NCBI RefSeq assembly: GCF_000372965.1
Contig: NZ_KB890026.1
Span: forward strand, 1-64,000
Direction of reading: 5' to 3'
DNA from: Hoeflea sp. 108
GTDB taxonomy: Bacteria > Pseudomonadota > Alphaproteobacteria > Rhizobiales > Rhizobiaceae
Length of the DNA: 64,000 bases
Positions 26,841-34,839 of the stretch are shown here, piece after piece. Under the pieces are notes generated by a model that was not told the origin of the DNA, did not search any database, and saw nothing but the letters and a program-made list of their open reading frames with translations. Every line of letters begins with the position of its first letter. The stretch's first letter is position 1. A program made the position numbers and the translations under genes.

Positions 26841-27790
26841 GAACGCGCCTCCCGGACACGGGGGTCGACCATTCCGTAGGACAGGTCAACCAGCAGATTT
26901 ACGAGGATGGTGATGAGACCGTAGGTCAGAACTGCAGCCTGAAGGACAGGGTAGTCCCGGGTGGCGACGGCCTCGAAGAGAAGGTTTCCAAGGCCCGGAA
27001 TGTTAAAAATGCGCTCGATGATGACCGTGCCGGAAAGCAGGTGTCCGAACTGGGTACCCAGCAATGTGATGACCGGGATCAGTGCATTCTTGAGACCATG
27101 TCGAACGTAGATCCCGGCGGGCGACACACCACGCGCACGGGCGGCCCGAATGAAATCGGCACCGATGATTTCTAGCATCGCCGATCGGGTCAACCGCGAG
27201 AGCGCCGCCGCGACCCCAAGCGACAATGCTACGGCAGGAAAGATGACCTGCTGGAGATTGACCATCGGCGCATCGGAGAATGCGCGATAGGGCAGCGGAA
27301 CGAAGTAGCCGATGGCGGCGAGGCCTGTCAGCGTGAGCAACCCCAGCCAAAGCTGCGGAATGGCGAGAAAGACAGTCGAGGCTACACGCAGCACCATGTC
27401 GCCAGGTGCGCCGCGCCACAATGCAGCGCCAACGCCTGCCCCGATCCCGAGTGTGGCTCCCAGCACAATGGCAATGATCGAAAGCTGCATGGTCGGCACG
27501 AGCGCCGCACCGATCTGCGCCGCTACCGACCTTCCGGTCCACAAGGAATTGCCCAGGTCACCCACGGCGACCCCCTTGGCCCAAGTTGCGAACTGAAGGG
27601 AGATCGGCTGGTCGAGGCCGAGTTGTGCCCGCTTCTGTTCGAGCAGTTCGGGCGTGACTGCGCCTGCCTCCGACAGTTGCTGGTTCACGATGTCGCCGGG
27701 CACAAAACGGATTGCTACGAAAACAAGCAGGGCGACTGTGACGAGGACCAGCAAGCCAAGAACCGCGCGGCGCAAAGCAAAGGTCAGCAT
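26837..27790 (-). CDS. Peptide-type ABC transporter permease (DppB family)
   Basis: A 317-residue inner-membrane permease. N-terminal segment AVLGLLVLVTVALLVFVAIR is followed by FVPGDIVNQQL (the DppB 'PGD' motif), periplasmic loop GLDQPISLQF, then membrane helices and the EAA loop RAARARGVSPAGIYVRHGLK. C-terminal VDLSYGMVDPRVREA is typical. It is the first transporter gene of the operon, 3 bases after the rhodanese stop. Confidence 0.93.
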   Translation of the reverse strand: MLTFALRRAVLGLLVLVTVALLVFVAIRFVPGDIVNQQLSEAGAVTPELLEQKRAQLGLDQPISLQFATWAKGVAVGDLGNSLWTGRSVAAQIGAALVPTMQLSIIAIVLGATLGIGAGVGAALWRGAPGDMVLRVASTVFLAIPQLWLGLLTLTGLAAIGYFVPLPYRAFSDAPMVNLQQVIFPAVALSLGVAAALSRLTRSAMLEIIGADFIRAARARGVSPAGIYVRHGLKNALIPVITLLGTQFGHLLSGTVIIERIFNIPGLGNLLFEAVATRDYPVLQAAVLTYGLITILVNLLVDLSYGMVDPRVREARS

Positions 27791-27793
27791 GGC

Positions 27794-28213
27794 TCAGGGC
27801 TTCCGCTGCCAGCGCGACGAGGCTGCTACATCGTCGATCTCTTGACCGGCTGCACGCCAGCCGCCGAAGCCTTGGTCGAGATGCCAGACCTTGCGGTAGC
27901 CCATTTCCTGGAGGGCCAGTGCGGCAAGGACCGAACGGCCGCCGCCGGCGCAATAGACGACATACTCTGCGTCCTCGGTGAAGAAGGACCTGTGGTATTC
28001 CATTGCGGGATCGGCCCAGAATTCCAGCATGCCGCGTGGTACATGATGGGACGAAGGGATCGCACCGCTGTCGATCAGTTCCTGAAGCTCGCGGATATCG
28101 ATCAGCGTGAGTGCGTCACCGCCCGCGATCCTTTCTACCAGTTCGATCGCCGTCAGGGTCGGTACCTTCGACCGCAGGCGGTCTACCCAGGCCATGGTGT
28201 TTCTGATTGTCAA
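27794..28213 (-). CDS. Rhodanese-like sulfurtransferase
   Basis: About 139 residues forming one rhodanese domain: TLIDIRELQELIDSGAIPSS, HHVPRGMLEFW, and the active loop VVYCAGGGRSVLAALAL with the persulfide-forming Cys near 89 and conserved Arg. It ends LDQGFGGWRAAGQEI. It transfers sulfane sulfur in the cytoplasm. A TTG start at 28213 is chosen because GGAGGAGAG stands 7 bases upstream; ATG 28195 is the alternative. It sits between the GntR regulator and dppB, so it belongs to the operon. A sulfurtransferase beside a C-S lyase-type PLP enzyme suggests a sulfur-containing substrate (inference). Confidence 0.87.
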   Translation of the reverse strand: MTIRNTMAWVDRLRSKVPTLTAIELVERIAGGDALTLIDIRELQELIDSGAIPSSHHVPRGMLEFWADPAMEYHRSFFTEDAEYVVYCAGGGRSVLAALALQEMGYRKVWHLDQGFGGWRAAGQEIDDVAASSRWQRKP

Positions 28214-28256
28214 TTGTCTCTCCTCCCTGCTCGCCGGCTCCGAACCGGAACCGCCA

Positions 28257-28943
28257 TCAGGCATCCTGCGGCTTCAAGGCTCGGCGCAGTCCCTCGAGAG
28301 GGTCGACTTCACGAGCCAGATGCACCTTTGTTTCCCAAGTCCCTAGGTGCCTGCACATGCGCCGCTCGGCCTCGGCAATGTCGTTGCTTGCCAACGCGTC
28401 GACCACCGCGACGTGCTCGTCGTAGGACATGCGCGCATCACCGGGCGTCTGATGACGCATGGTGAAAAGCGTTGTGAGCACGGTGAGGTCCCGGAGTTTT
28501 TCGGCCAGGATGCTGTTGCCCAGGCATTCGGCGAGGCACACATGGAAGTCGCCGAGCAGATAGCTGCGACGCCCCACATCGCTGCCTTCGACAGCCTCCT
28601 TTTGTCGCGCAAGGTGATCGCGCAGCCTTTCCAACGGAGCTGCCTCCAGAACCCTGTTGCGGCGTGCAAGGCTTCGCAGCAGCCCCGTTTCGATGATCTC
28701 GCGGGCGTCGTAGAGTTCCCGCGCCTTTTCCACGTCGACTTCGGTGAAGAACCAGCCCCTGCGGGGACTGACAACCACAATGCCTCGCACGGCCAGCTGA
28801 ACCATGGCCTCGCGGACGATGGTACGGCTGCAGCCGAACAGCGACGCAATTTCCTGCTCCCCGAGCCGGGCATAGGGCTGGAGTTGCTGGCTAAGAGCTG
28901 CGTCGATGATCCGATTGGCGATGGATGCTGCCAGGTTCAACAT
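28257..28943 (-). CDS. GntR/FadR-family regulator, MatR-like
   Basis: A 228-residue regulator with an N-terminal winged HTH (LGEQEIASLFGCSRTIVREA MVQLAVRG, given in two parts) and a C-terminal FCD effector domain. The metal-binding pattern includes DAREIIETGLL, LGDFHVCLAEC, and the histidines in SYDEHVAVVDAL and CRHLGTWE. It is the promoter-proximal gene of the leftward array, so it is probably autoregulated. A palindrome just upstream contains TTGTATGCAA, one base from the TTGTATACAA site reported for Rhizobium MatR, the malonate-responsive GntR regulator. Together with matA/matB in the operon this makes a malonate- or malonyl-responsive repressor likely. Confidence 0.88.
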   Translation of the reverse strand: MLNLAASIANRIIDAALSQQLQPYARLGEQEIASLFGCSRTIVREAMVQLAVRGIVVVSPRRGWFFTEVDVEKARELYDAREIIETGLLRSLARRNRVLEAAPLERLRDHLARQKEAVEGSDVGRRSYLLGDFHVCLAECLGNSILAEKLRDLTVLTTLFTMRHQTPGDARMSYDEHVAVVDALASNDIAEAERRMCRHLGTWETKVHLAREVDPLEGLRRALKPQDA

Positions 28944-28951
28944 GTACTCCT

Positions 28952-28967
28952 ATCTTGTATGCAAGAT
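28952..28967. promoter_or_regulatory. GntR/MatR-like operator palindrome
   Basis: ATCTTGTATGCAAGAT has exact 6-base arms (ATCTTG/CAAGAT) around TATG. It lies 8 bases upstream of the GntR start codon, overlapping the ribosome binding region. A further ATGCAAGAT half-site follows at 28972-28980. The core resembles the FCD-GntR/MatR consensus. Confidence 0.72.
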
Positions 28968-28980
28968 ATGAATGCAAGAT

Positions 28981-29948
28981 TCGGCGCTCAATGCAATCTC
29001 TTTTTTCGCGCTCGATCACGAACTGATGGCCGGATCTGCTTCAGGCTGCGTCGCATGGCTTGCCGCCTACCGGATGGGAACAGAAGCGCGCCCAACCTAG
29101 CTGGCTGGACAATCCGGTCCCTGGCAGTTGCGGAAGGATGATTGTTGACTGCAACAGAAGGACTGCCTCCAGACGATCTTGATGGTCTCGCCGCAAACCT
29201 CAGCAGTCTGGAGGTAACCCCGTTTCCGATGCCTGCGCTGTGGAGTCCATTGGGCGCAGCGCCGACCGCCCCGTGCCGAAAGCACTGCTTCCTTCGACCA
29301 GATCATGGATACCTTGCGCCGACTCGACCTTCAGAAATCTGAAGGGAAGGGCAGCTTTGCCGGTAGCTTAAGCCGACCACCGACTGGAGGCTGGTTCTGA
29401 TTTCGGGCGCAGCAGCAGCGCTGGAAGATGTCAGGTCCATCGCCGCTATTTCACGGCGAGGCGCTGCGGCAGCACCTTTTCGAGCCCCTGAAATTGGCGG
29501 GCGGCCGTTGTCAGGTCTGCCGCCCGCAACATGATCGAGGAATTCGGAATCTGCGTCACCTTTCAGTGAAGAGCCCGCGCTCCGAAAAATGCCGCATAAG
29601 CATAATTATGGAACTTATTGATGCGTGCGATGCTTGACGGGATCGCAGGCACCCGGGCGGCGAACGCCTTGGCCTGACAACGCAGATGCCGGCGAAGAAA
29701 ATTCGCCGACTCTCGCAGGATATTGATCTCCCCTTCGATCGCACCGATCTCTTCTGCCTGATCGATCAGCGGGGACGCTGAGGACCTCCCGGCTCCTTTT
29801 GAAGCTCATCTGCCATGCGCCCAACGGCAACCGTCCGGTGAGCACCGCGGCGATATTGGCCTGATCAGTTTTTCGGCAGGGTGTTCTTGACCAACCGTGC
29901 CTTTGAGGCGATCCCGTATTTGCTTGTACGTCGGCATGCATCGCGTCA
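28981..29948. other. Intergenic region between GntR and LacI genes, no gene supported
   Basis: Nearly 1 kb between two divergent regulators. Frames such as 29142-29342 (+), 29428-29637 (+) and 29615-29800 (-) show no family I can name. The minus-strand stretch at 29640-29790 can be read as a leucine-rich helix (IGAIEGEINILRESANFLRR) without a start or neighbours; it may be a remnant. Promoters of both gene clusters are expected at its two ends. Confidence 0.4.
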
Positions 29949-29981
29949 TTGACACAAGCACCCAAAAAAAACTGTAATGAT
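29949..29981 (+). promoter_or_regulatory. Putative sigma-70 promoter of the lacI-type gene
   Basis: TTGACA (29949-29954) is followed after 18 bases by TGTAAT (29973-29978). A TGTACGTAA motif directly downstream shares the TACGTA centre with the operator before the xylose isomerase gene, which suggests autoregulation by the LacI-type protein. Confidence 0.55.
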
Positions 29982-30008
29982 GTACGTAACTCAAATACTG
30001 AAGTCACA

Positions 30009-31034
30009 ATGCGCCCCACGGTCCATGATGTTGCCCAATCAGCCGGCGTCAGCCTCTCGACGGTCGACCGTGTCATCAATGGCCGCGAAGGCGTTCGGGC
30101 CTCGACCGTGCAGCGCGTGGAAGCCGCGATCCGGCAACTTGGCTTTGTTCGCAACCTGGCCGCGGCCAATCTGGCCAAGGGGCGCGTCTACAGTGTTGTC
30201 TTCATCATACCCGAAGGGGCAAACAGCTTCATGCGCAGGCTCGAGAGCGAGGCGCGCGAAGCCGGTCGCCAGATGGCGCCGGACGGGATCGAACTCGGCG
30301 TCGTCACAGTGCCTGCGTTTGATGGGCACGCACTGGCCGAAGCGCTCAACCGGCTGGACCTCGACGAGATAGGCGGCGTGGCGCTGGTTGCGACCGAATC
30401 GCCCCCGGTTCGCCAGGCGCTGGCGCGGCTGCATAAAGCGAATGTGCCTGTCGTCACCTTGGTCTCGGATGCGCCTTCCTTTCAGCGCCATCGCTATGTG
30501 GGCATCGACAATGTCGCGGCGGGGCGCACTGCGGCGAGCCTGCTCGGGCGCTTCCTGCGCGGCGTCAAGGGCAAGATTGCGCTGGTCGCCGGCTCCATGC
30601 TGGTGCGTGACCATGTGGAGCGCCGCATGGGTTTCGATCAGGTGATCCGCACCGAATATCCCAATCTGGAAGCGCTGTCGGTGGCCGAGGGGCGGGACGA
30701 CCGGATGGCGACGAGGCGCATCGTGGAGCAATGCCTGGATCGCGATAGCGATGTTGTGGGCCTCTACAATATCGGGGCGGGCAATCTGGGCCTGATCGAG
30801 GCGCTGTCCGAACGCCCGGTCGAAAGGCGTCCGATGGTGGTGGCGCACGAGCTGAGCGCCCATACGCGCGCCGCACTGGAAAGCGGCCTGTTCCACGCCA
30901 TCATCAACCAGGATGCCGGCCATGAGGTCCGAAGCGCCATCCGGACGCTTCGTTCGCTGACCGAACAGCGGACCCTCATCGAGGGACAGGAGCATATTCG
31001 TATCGAGGTATATCTACGCGACAATCTACCCTGA
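30009..31034 (+). CDS. LacI-family transcriptional regulator
   Basis: A 341-residue regulator. The N-terminal HTH is TVHDVAQSAGVSLSTVDRVI with the hinge RQLGFVRNLAAANLAKGR, followed by a ribose-binding-protein-like sensor domain (VVFIIPEGANSFMRRLE; PVVTLVSDAPSFQRHRYVGI; GLYNIGAGNLGLIEAL). It probably represses the sugar cluster that follows in the absence of its sugar. The start at 30009 is placed at the conserved HTH; a longer frame from 29949 runs through the promoter. It precedes the xylose isomerase gene by 88 bases containing a perfect palindrome. Confidence 0.9.
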   Translation: MRPTVHDVAQSAGVSLSTVDRVINGREGVRASTVQRVEAAIRQLGFVRNLAAANLAKGRVYSVVFIIPEGANSFMRRLESEAREAGRQMAPDGIELGVVTVPAFDGHALAEALNRLDLDEIGGVALVATESPPVRQALARLHKANVPVVTLVSDAPSFQRHRYVGIDNVAAGRTAASLLGRFLRGVKGKIALVAGSMLVRDHVERRMGFDQVIRTEYPNLEALSVAEGRDDRMATRRIVEQCLDRDSDVVGLYNIGAGNLGLIEALSERPVERRPMVVAHELSAHTRAALESGLFHAIINQDAGHEVRSAIRTLRSLTEQRTLIEGQEHIRIEVYLRDNLP

Positions 31035-31073
31035 CAGTCGGATTCTTGGCTGCGCCCTCTGGCGCCTCCGGTT

Positions 31074-31097
31074 GTTCTGATATACGTACATCAGAAC
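31074..31097. promoter_or_regulatory. LacI-type operator before xylose isomerase
   Basis: GTTCTGAT (31074-31081) and ATCAGAAC (31090-31097) are perfect inverted arms around ATACGTAC. The palindrome lies 25 bases upstream of the chosen xylA start, as expected for a roadblock-type operator. The TACGTA centre recurs before the lacI-type gene. Confidence 0.72.
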
Positions 31098-31122
31098 TTG
31101 CAGAAGCAGGATGGAACAGGAC

Positions 31123-32433
31123 ATGACCACCGCATTTTTTGGTGACATCAAGCCGATCCAGTATGAGGGGCCGGAGTCGGCCAGTCCCTTGGCCTACCGT
31201 TTCTACAACAAGGACGAGCTTGTGCTCGGCAAGCGCATGGAGGACCATCTGCGCTTTGCCGTCGCCTACTGGCATTCCTTTGCCTGGGAAGGCGGTGACC
31301 CCTTCGGCGGCCAAACGTTTGATCGGCCCTGGTTTGGTCCCACGATGGAACATGCCAGGCTGAAGGCAGACGTTGCTTTCGAAATGTTTTCGTTGCTCGG
31401 CACGCCCTATTACTGCTTCCATGACGCCGACATACGCCCCGAAGGCGACAGCTTCACCGAAAGCAAGGACCGGCTCGACGAGATCGTCGACATTTTTGCC
31501 AACAAGCAGACGCAGAGCGGCGTGAAGCTGCTCTGGGGCACCGCCAACATGTTCTCCAGCCGGCGCTGGATGGCCGGCGCTGCCACCAACCCTGATCCTG
31601 ATGTCTTTGCCTATGCGGCAGCCACGGTTAAGGCCTGCTTGGATGCCACCAAGAAGCTCGGCGGCGAGAACTATGTTCTTTGGGGCGGGCGCGAAGGTTA
31701 CGAGACGCTGCTCAACACCGACCTGAAGCAGGAGCGCCTGCAGGCCGGGCGCTTCCTCTCCATGGTCGTCGACTACAAGAAGAAGATCGGCTTCGAGGGG
31801 ACCATCCTGATCGAGCCGAAGCCGCAGGAACCGACCAAGCACCAATACGACTATGACGTCGCGACGGTGTATGGCTTCCTGAAGGACTTCGGACTGGAAA
31901 ACGAGGTCAAGGTCAATATCGAGCAAGGCCACGCAATCCTCGCTGGCCACTCGTTCGAGCACGAACTGGCGTTGGCCGGGTCGCTTGGCATCCTTGGCTC
32001 GATCGACATGAACCGCAACGACTACCAGTCGGGCTGGGACACCGATCAGTTTCCCAACAACGTGCCGGAAATGGCGCTGGCGTATTATTACATCCTCCAG
32101 GCCGGCGGGCTGAAGACGGGCGGCACCAATTTCGACGCCAAGCTTCGCCGCCAATCGCTCGATCCTGAGGATCTGCTGATCGCCCATATCGGCGGCATGG
32201 ACGCCTGCGCCCGCGGCCTCAAGGCTGCGGCGCGCATGATCGAAGACAAGGCTTTGTCAGGCCCGCTGGCCGAGCGCTATGCCGGCTGGAAGACCGCCGA
32301 GGGCGAGGCCATGCTGTCGGGCAAGCGCACGCTGGAGGACGTGGCCGAGCGCGTGGTCAAGGACAAGATCGAACCCCAGCCGAAGTCCGGCCGGCAGGAA
32401 CTGCTCGAAAACCTCGTCAACCGCTACGTGTAA
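31123..32433 (+). CDS. xylA: Xylose isomerase
   Basis: Interconverts D-xylose and D-xylulose in the cytoplasm. The 436 residues are the normal class II length. Landmarks: FFGDIKPIQYEGPESASPLA, YWHSFAWEGGDPFGG, YYCFHDADIRPEG (catalytic His/Asp), LWGGREGYETLLNTD, ILIEPKPQEPTKHQYDYD (metal Glu, Lys), VNIEQGHAILAGHSFEHELA and DMNRNDYQSGWDTDQFP. Start at 31123 matches usual XylA N-termini; ATG 31111 is also possible. No xylulokinase gene is nearby, so either one elsewhere is used or the enzyme serves another aldose. Confidence 0.95.
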   Translation: MTTAFFGDIKPIQYEGPESASPLAYRFYNKDELVLGKRMEDHLRFAVAYWHSFAWEGGDPFGGQTFDRPWFGPTMEHARLKADVAFEMFSLLGTPYYCFHDADIRPEGDSFTESKDRLDEIVDIFANKQTQSGVKLLWGTANMFSSRRWMAGAATNPDPDVFAYAAATVKACLDATKKLGGENYVLWGGREGYETLLNTDLKQERLQAGRFLSMVVDYKKKIGFEGTILIEPKPQEPTKHQYDYDVATVYGFLKDFGLENEVKVNIEQGHAILAGHSFEHELALAGSLGILGSIDMNRNDYQSGWDTDQFPNNVPEMALAYYYILQAGGLKTGGTNFDAKLRRQSLDPEDLLIAHIGGMDACARGLKAAARMIEDKALSGPLAERYAGWKTAEGEAMLSGKRTLEDVAERVVKDKIEPQPKSGRQELLENLVNRYV

Positions 32434-32594
32434 GGCGCGGTGGACGATGCCATTCGCCGTATGGCGGGCTGGCGGCATGACGGCGAAACCTGGTCGCAGG
32501 ACATAAGATGACATCAATTTCGCTCGCAGGGTGAACTGGGCATCCTCTCCAATCTGGAGCGACATTTCGGCGCGAGCGCCACGGGAGGACGTGC

Positions 32595-33650
32595 ATGAAG
32601 ACGATAAAGGGCCCCGCCATTTTCCTGGCGCAGTTCGCCGGCGACGCGGCGCCGTTCAACTCGTTTGACTCGATCTGCAAATGGGCGTCCGACCTTGGTT
32701 ACAAGGGGGTCCAGATTCCGACCTGGGATGCGAGGCTGATCGACCTGAAGACGGCGTCGGACTCCAAGGACTATTGCGACGAGATCAAAGGCGTCGCCGC
32801 CTCGCATGGTCTTGACGTGACCGAGCTCTCCACCCACCTGCAGGGCCAGCTGGTTGCCGTTCATCCCGCCTATGACACCGCATTTGACGGATTTGCGGCC
32901 CCGGAGGTGCGGGGCAGTCCGAAGGCGCGTCAGGAATGGGCGGTTGACCAGGTCAAGCGCGCGCTGCGCGCCTCCAGGCATTTGGGCATCAAGGCCCACG
33001 CCACCTTCTCGGGCGCGCTCGCCTGGCCCTATGTCTATCCCTGGCCGCAGCGTCCGGCCGGTCTGGTCGAGGCGGCGTTCGACGAGTTGGCCAAACGCTG
33101 GACCCCGCTGCTCGACTATGCCGACGACAATGGCGTCGACGTCTGCTACGAAATCCACCCGGGCGAAGACCTGCACGACGGCGTCTCCTATGAGATGTTC
33201 CTCGAGCGCGTGAAGAACCACGCCCGCGCCAACCTGCTCTACGACCCCTCGCACTTCGTGCTGCAGCAGCTCGACTATCTCGACTACATCGACATCTATA
33301 GCGACCGTATCCGGATGTTCCACGTCAAGGACGCCGAGTTCAATCCGACGGGTCGGCAGGGCGTTTATGGCGGCTTCCAGAGCTGGGTCAACCGCGCCGG
33401 CCGGTTCCGCTCGCTGGGCGACGGCCAGGTCGATTTCGGTTCGATCTTCTCCAGGCTGACCGCCAATGATTTCGACGGCTGGGCGGTGCTGGAATGGGAA
33501 TGCGCGCTCAAGCACCCCGAAGACGGCGCGCGCGAAGGTGCGGAGTTCATCAAGGCGCATATCATCCGCGTCACCGAGCATGCCTTCGACGATTTCGCCA
33601 ATGCCGGCACCGACGAGGCCGCAAATCGCAAGATGCTCGGCCTGAGCTGA
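32595..33650 (+). CDS. Sugar phosphate isomerase/epimerase-like TIM-barrel protein
   Basis: A 351-residue AP-endonuclease-2-like TIM barrel (GYKGVQIPTWDARLIDL; VTELSTHLQGQLVAVHPAYD; DVCYEIHPGEDLHDG; NLLYDPSHFVLQQLDYLDYI; IRMFHVKDAEFNP; GWAVLEWECALKHPEDGA). The His/Glu/Asp set (EIHPGE, DPSH, HVKD, EWE) fits a divalent metal site. Such proteins isomerise, epimerise or cleave keto-sugars. GGGAGGAC gives a strong ribosome binding site. It is followed 13 bases later by the Gfo/Idh gene, a pairing often seen in glycoside 3-oxidation and inositol-type pathways. Confidence 0.85.
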   Translation: MKTIKGPAIFLAQFAGDAAPFNSFDSICKWASDLGYKGVQIPTWDARLIDLKTASDSKDYCDEIKGVAASHGLDVTELSTHLQGQLVAVHPAYDTAFDGFAAPEVRGSPKARQEWAVDQVKRALRASRHLGIKAHATFSGALAWPYVYPWPQRPAGLVEAAFDELAKRWTPLLDYADDNGVDVCYEIHPGEDLHDGVSYEMFLERVKNHARANLLYDPSHFVLQQLDYLDYIDIYSDRIRMFHVKDAEFNPTGRQGVYGGFQSWVNRAGRFRSLGDGQVDFGSIFSRLTANDFDGWAVLEWECALKHPEDGAREGAEFIKAHIIRVTEHAFDDFANAGTDEAANRKMLGLS

Positions 33651-33663
33651 GAGGGGAGGCGAC

Positions 33664-34839
33664 ATGGCTATTGAAGCAAGCAAGAAGGAAGCCGGCAGCG
33701 GCCGCATCCGCCTGGGCATGGTTGGCGGCGGTCAGGGCGCCTTCATCGGCGCTGTCCACCGCATGGCCGCGCGGCTCGACGACCAGTATGAGCTGGTCGC
33801 CGGCGCGCTGTCGTCCAGCCCCGAAAGGGCCAAGGCCTCGGCTGCCGATCTCGGCCTTCCCGCCGACCGATCCTACGGTTCGTTCGAAGACATGGCCAAG
33901 GCGGAGGCTGCACGCCCCGACGGCATCGAGGCCGTCTCCATCGTGACGCCGAACCATATGCACGCGCCTGCCGCAAGGGCCTTCCTCGAGGCTGGTATCC
34001 ATGTGATCTGCGACAAGCCGATCACCACCACGCTCAAGGAGGCCGAAGAACTCGCCGCGCTGGTGAAGACGTCGGGCAAGCTGTTTGTGTTGACCCACAA
34101 TTACACCGGTTATCCGATGATCCGGCAGGCGCGCGAAATGGTCGCCAATGGCGATCTCGGCGAAATCCGTGTCGTGCAGGCCGAATATCCCCAGGACTGG
34201 CTGACCGAGCCGGCGGAACGCTCCGGCTCCAAGCAGGCCGAATGGCGCACCGATCCCAAGCGCTCCGGTGCCGGCGGCGCCATCGGCGATATCGGCACGC
34301 ATGCCTATAACCTCGCCGCCTTCGTTACCGGGCTGAAAACCGCGCAGGTGCTGGCGCAGCTAACCTCCTTCGTCGAGGGCCGCCCGCTCGACGACGATGT
34401 GCAGATCCTGCTTCGCTACCATGGCGGCGCGCGCGGCATGCTGTGGGCAAGCCAGGTGGCTGTCGGCAACGAAAACGGATTGAAGCTGCGCGTCTATGGC
34501 ACAAAGGGCGGCCTAGAATGGACGCAGGCCGACCCGAACTATCTCTGGTTTACGCCCTTTGGCAAGCCGAAGCAGCTGCTCACCCGAGCCGGGTCCGGCG
34601 CGGGTGCGGCCGCGACGCGCGTCACGCGTGTTCCAAGCGGCCACCCCGAAGGCTATCTCGAAGGTTTCGCCACCATCTATACCGAAGCAGCCCGCGCCAT
34701 CCGCGCAGCGCGCGAAGGCAGGAATGCCGATGCCGACGTGATCTACCCCACCGTACAGGACGGCATCGATGGCATGAAGTTCATCGAAGCCTCCGTCGCC
34801 TCATCGAAAGCCGGCAATGTGTGGACAAAGATCGGATGA
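33664..34839 (+). CDS. Gfo/Idh/MocA-family NAD(P)-dependent oxidoreductase
   Basis: A 391-residue enzyme: N-terminal Rossmann fold RLGMVGGGQGAFIGAVHRMA, then VSIVTPNHMHAPAARAFLEA and VICDKPITTTLKEAEEL (the EKP-like motif with the conserved Lys, here DKP). The substrate domain contains GGAIGDIGTHAYNLAAFVTG, whose Asp and His are catalytic-type residues. It oxidises a sugar or cyclitol hydroxyl. GAGGGGAGGCGAC precedes the start. It overlaps the ABC ATPase gene by 4 bases (ATGA). Confidence 0.9.
   Translation: MAIEASKKEAGSGRIRLGMVGGGQGAFIGAVHRMAARLDDQYELVAGALSSSPERAKASAADLGLPADRSYGSFEDMAKAEAARPDGIEAVSIVTPNHMHAPAARAFLEAGIHVICDKPITTTLKEAEELAALVKTSGKLFVLTHNYTGYPMIRQAREMVANGDLGEIRVVQAEYPQDWLTEPAERSGSKQAEWRTDPKRSGAGGAIGDIGTHAYNLAAFVTGLKTAQVLAQLTSFVEGRPLDDDVQILLRYHGGARGMLWASQVAVGNENGLKLRVYGTKGGLEWTQADPNYLWFTPFGKPKQLLTRAGSGAGAAATRVTRVPSGHPEGYLEGFATIYTEAARAIRAAREGRNADADVIYPTVQDGIDGMKFIEASVASSKAGNVWTKIG

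Noticed and set aside
29615..29800. Coding segment on the minus strand between the two divergent regulators
   Set aside because: A leucine-rich stretch can be read, but there is no start, ribosome binding site or recognisable family.
30976..32187. Minus-strand open frame (about 400 codons) opposite xylA
   Set aside because: Mirror of xylose isomerase.
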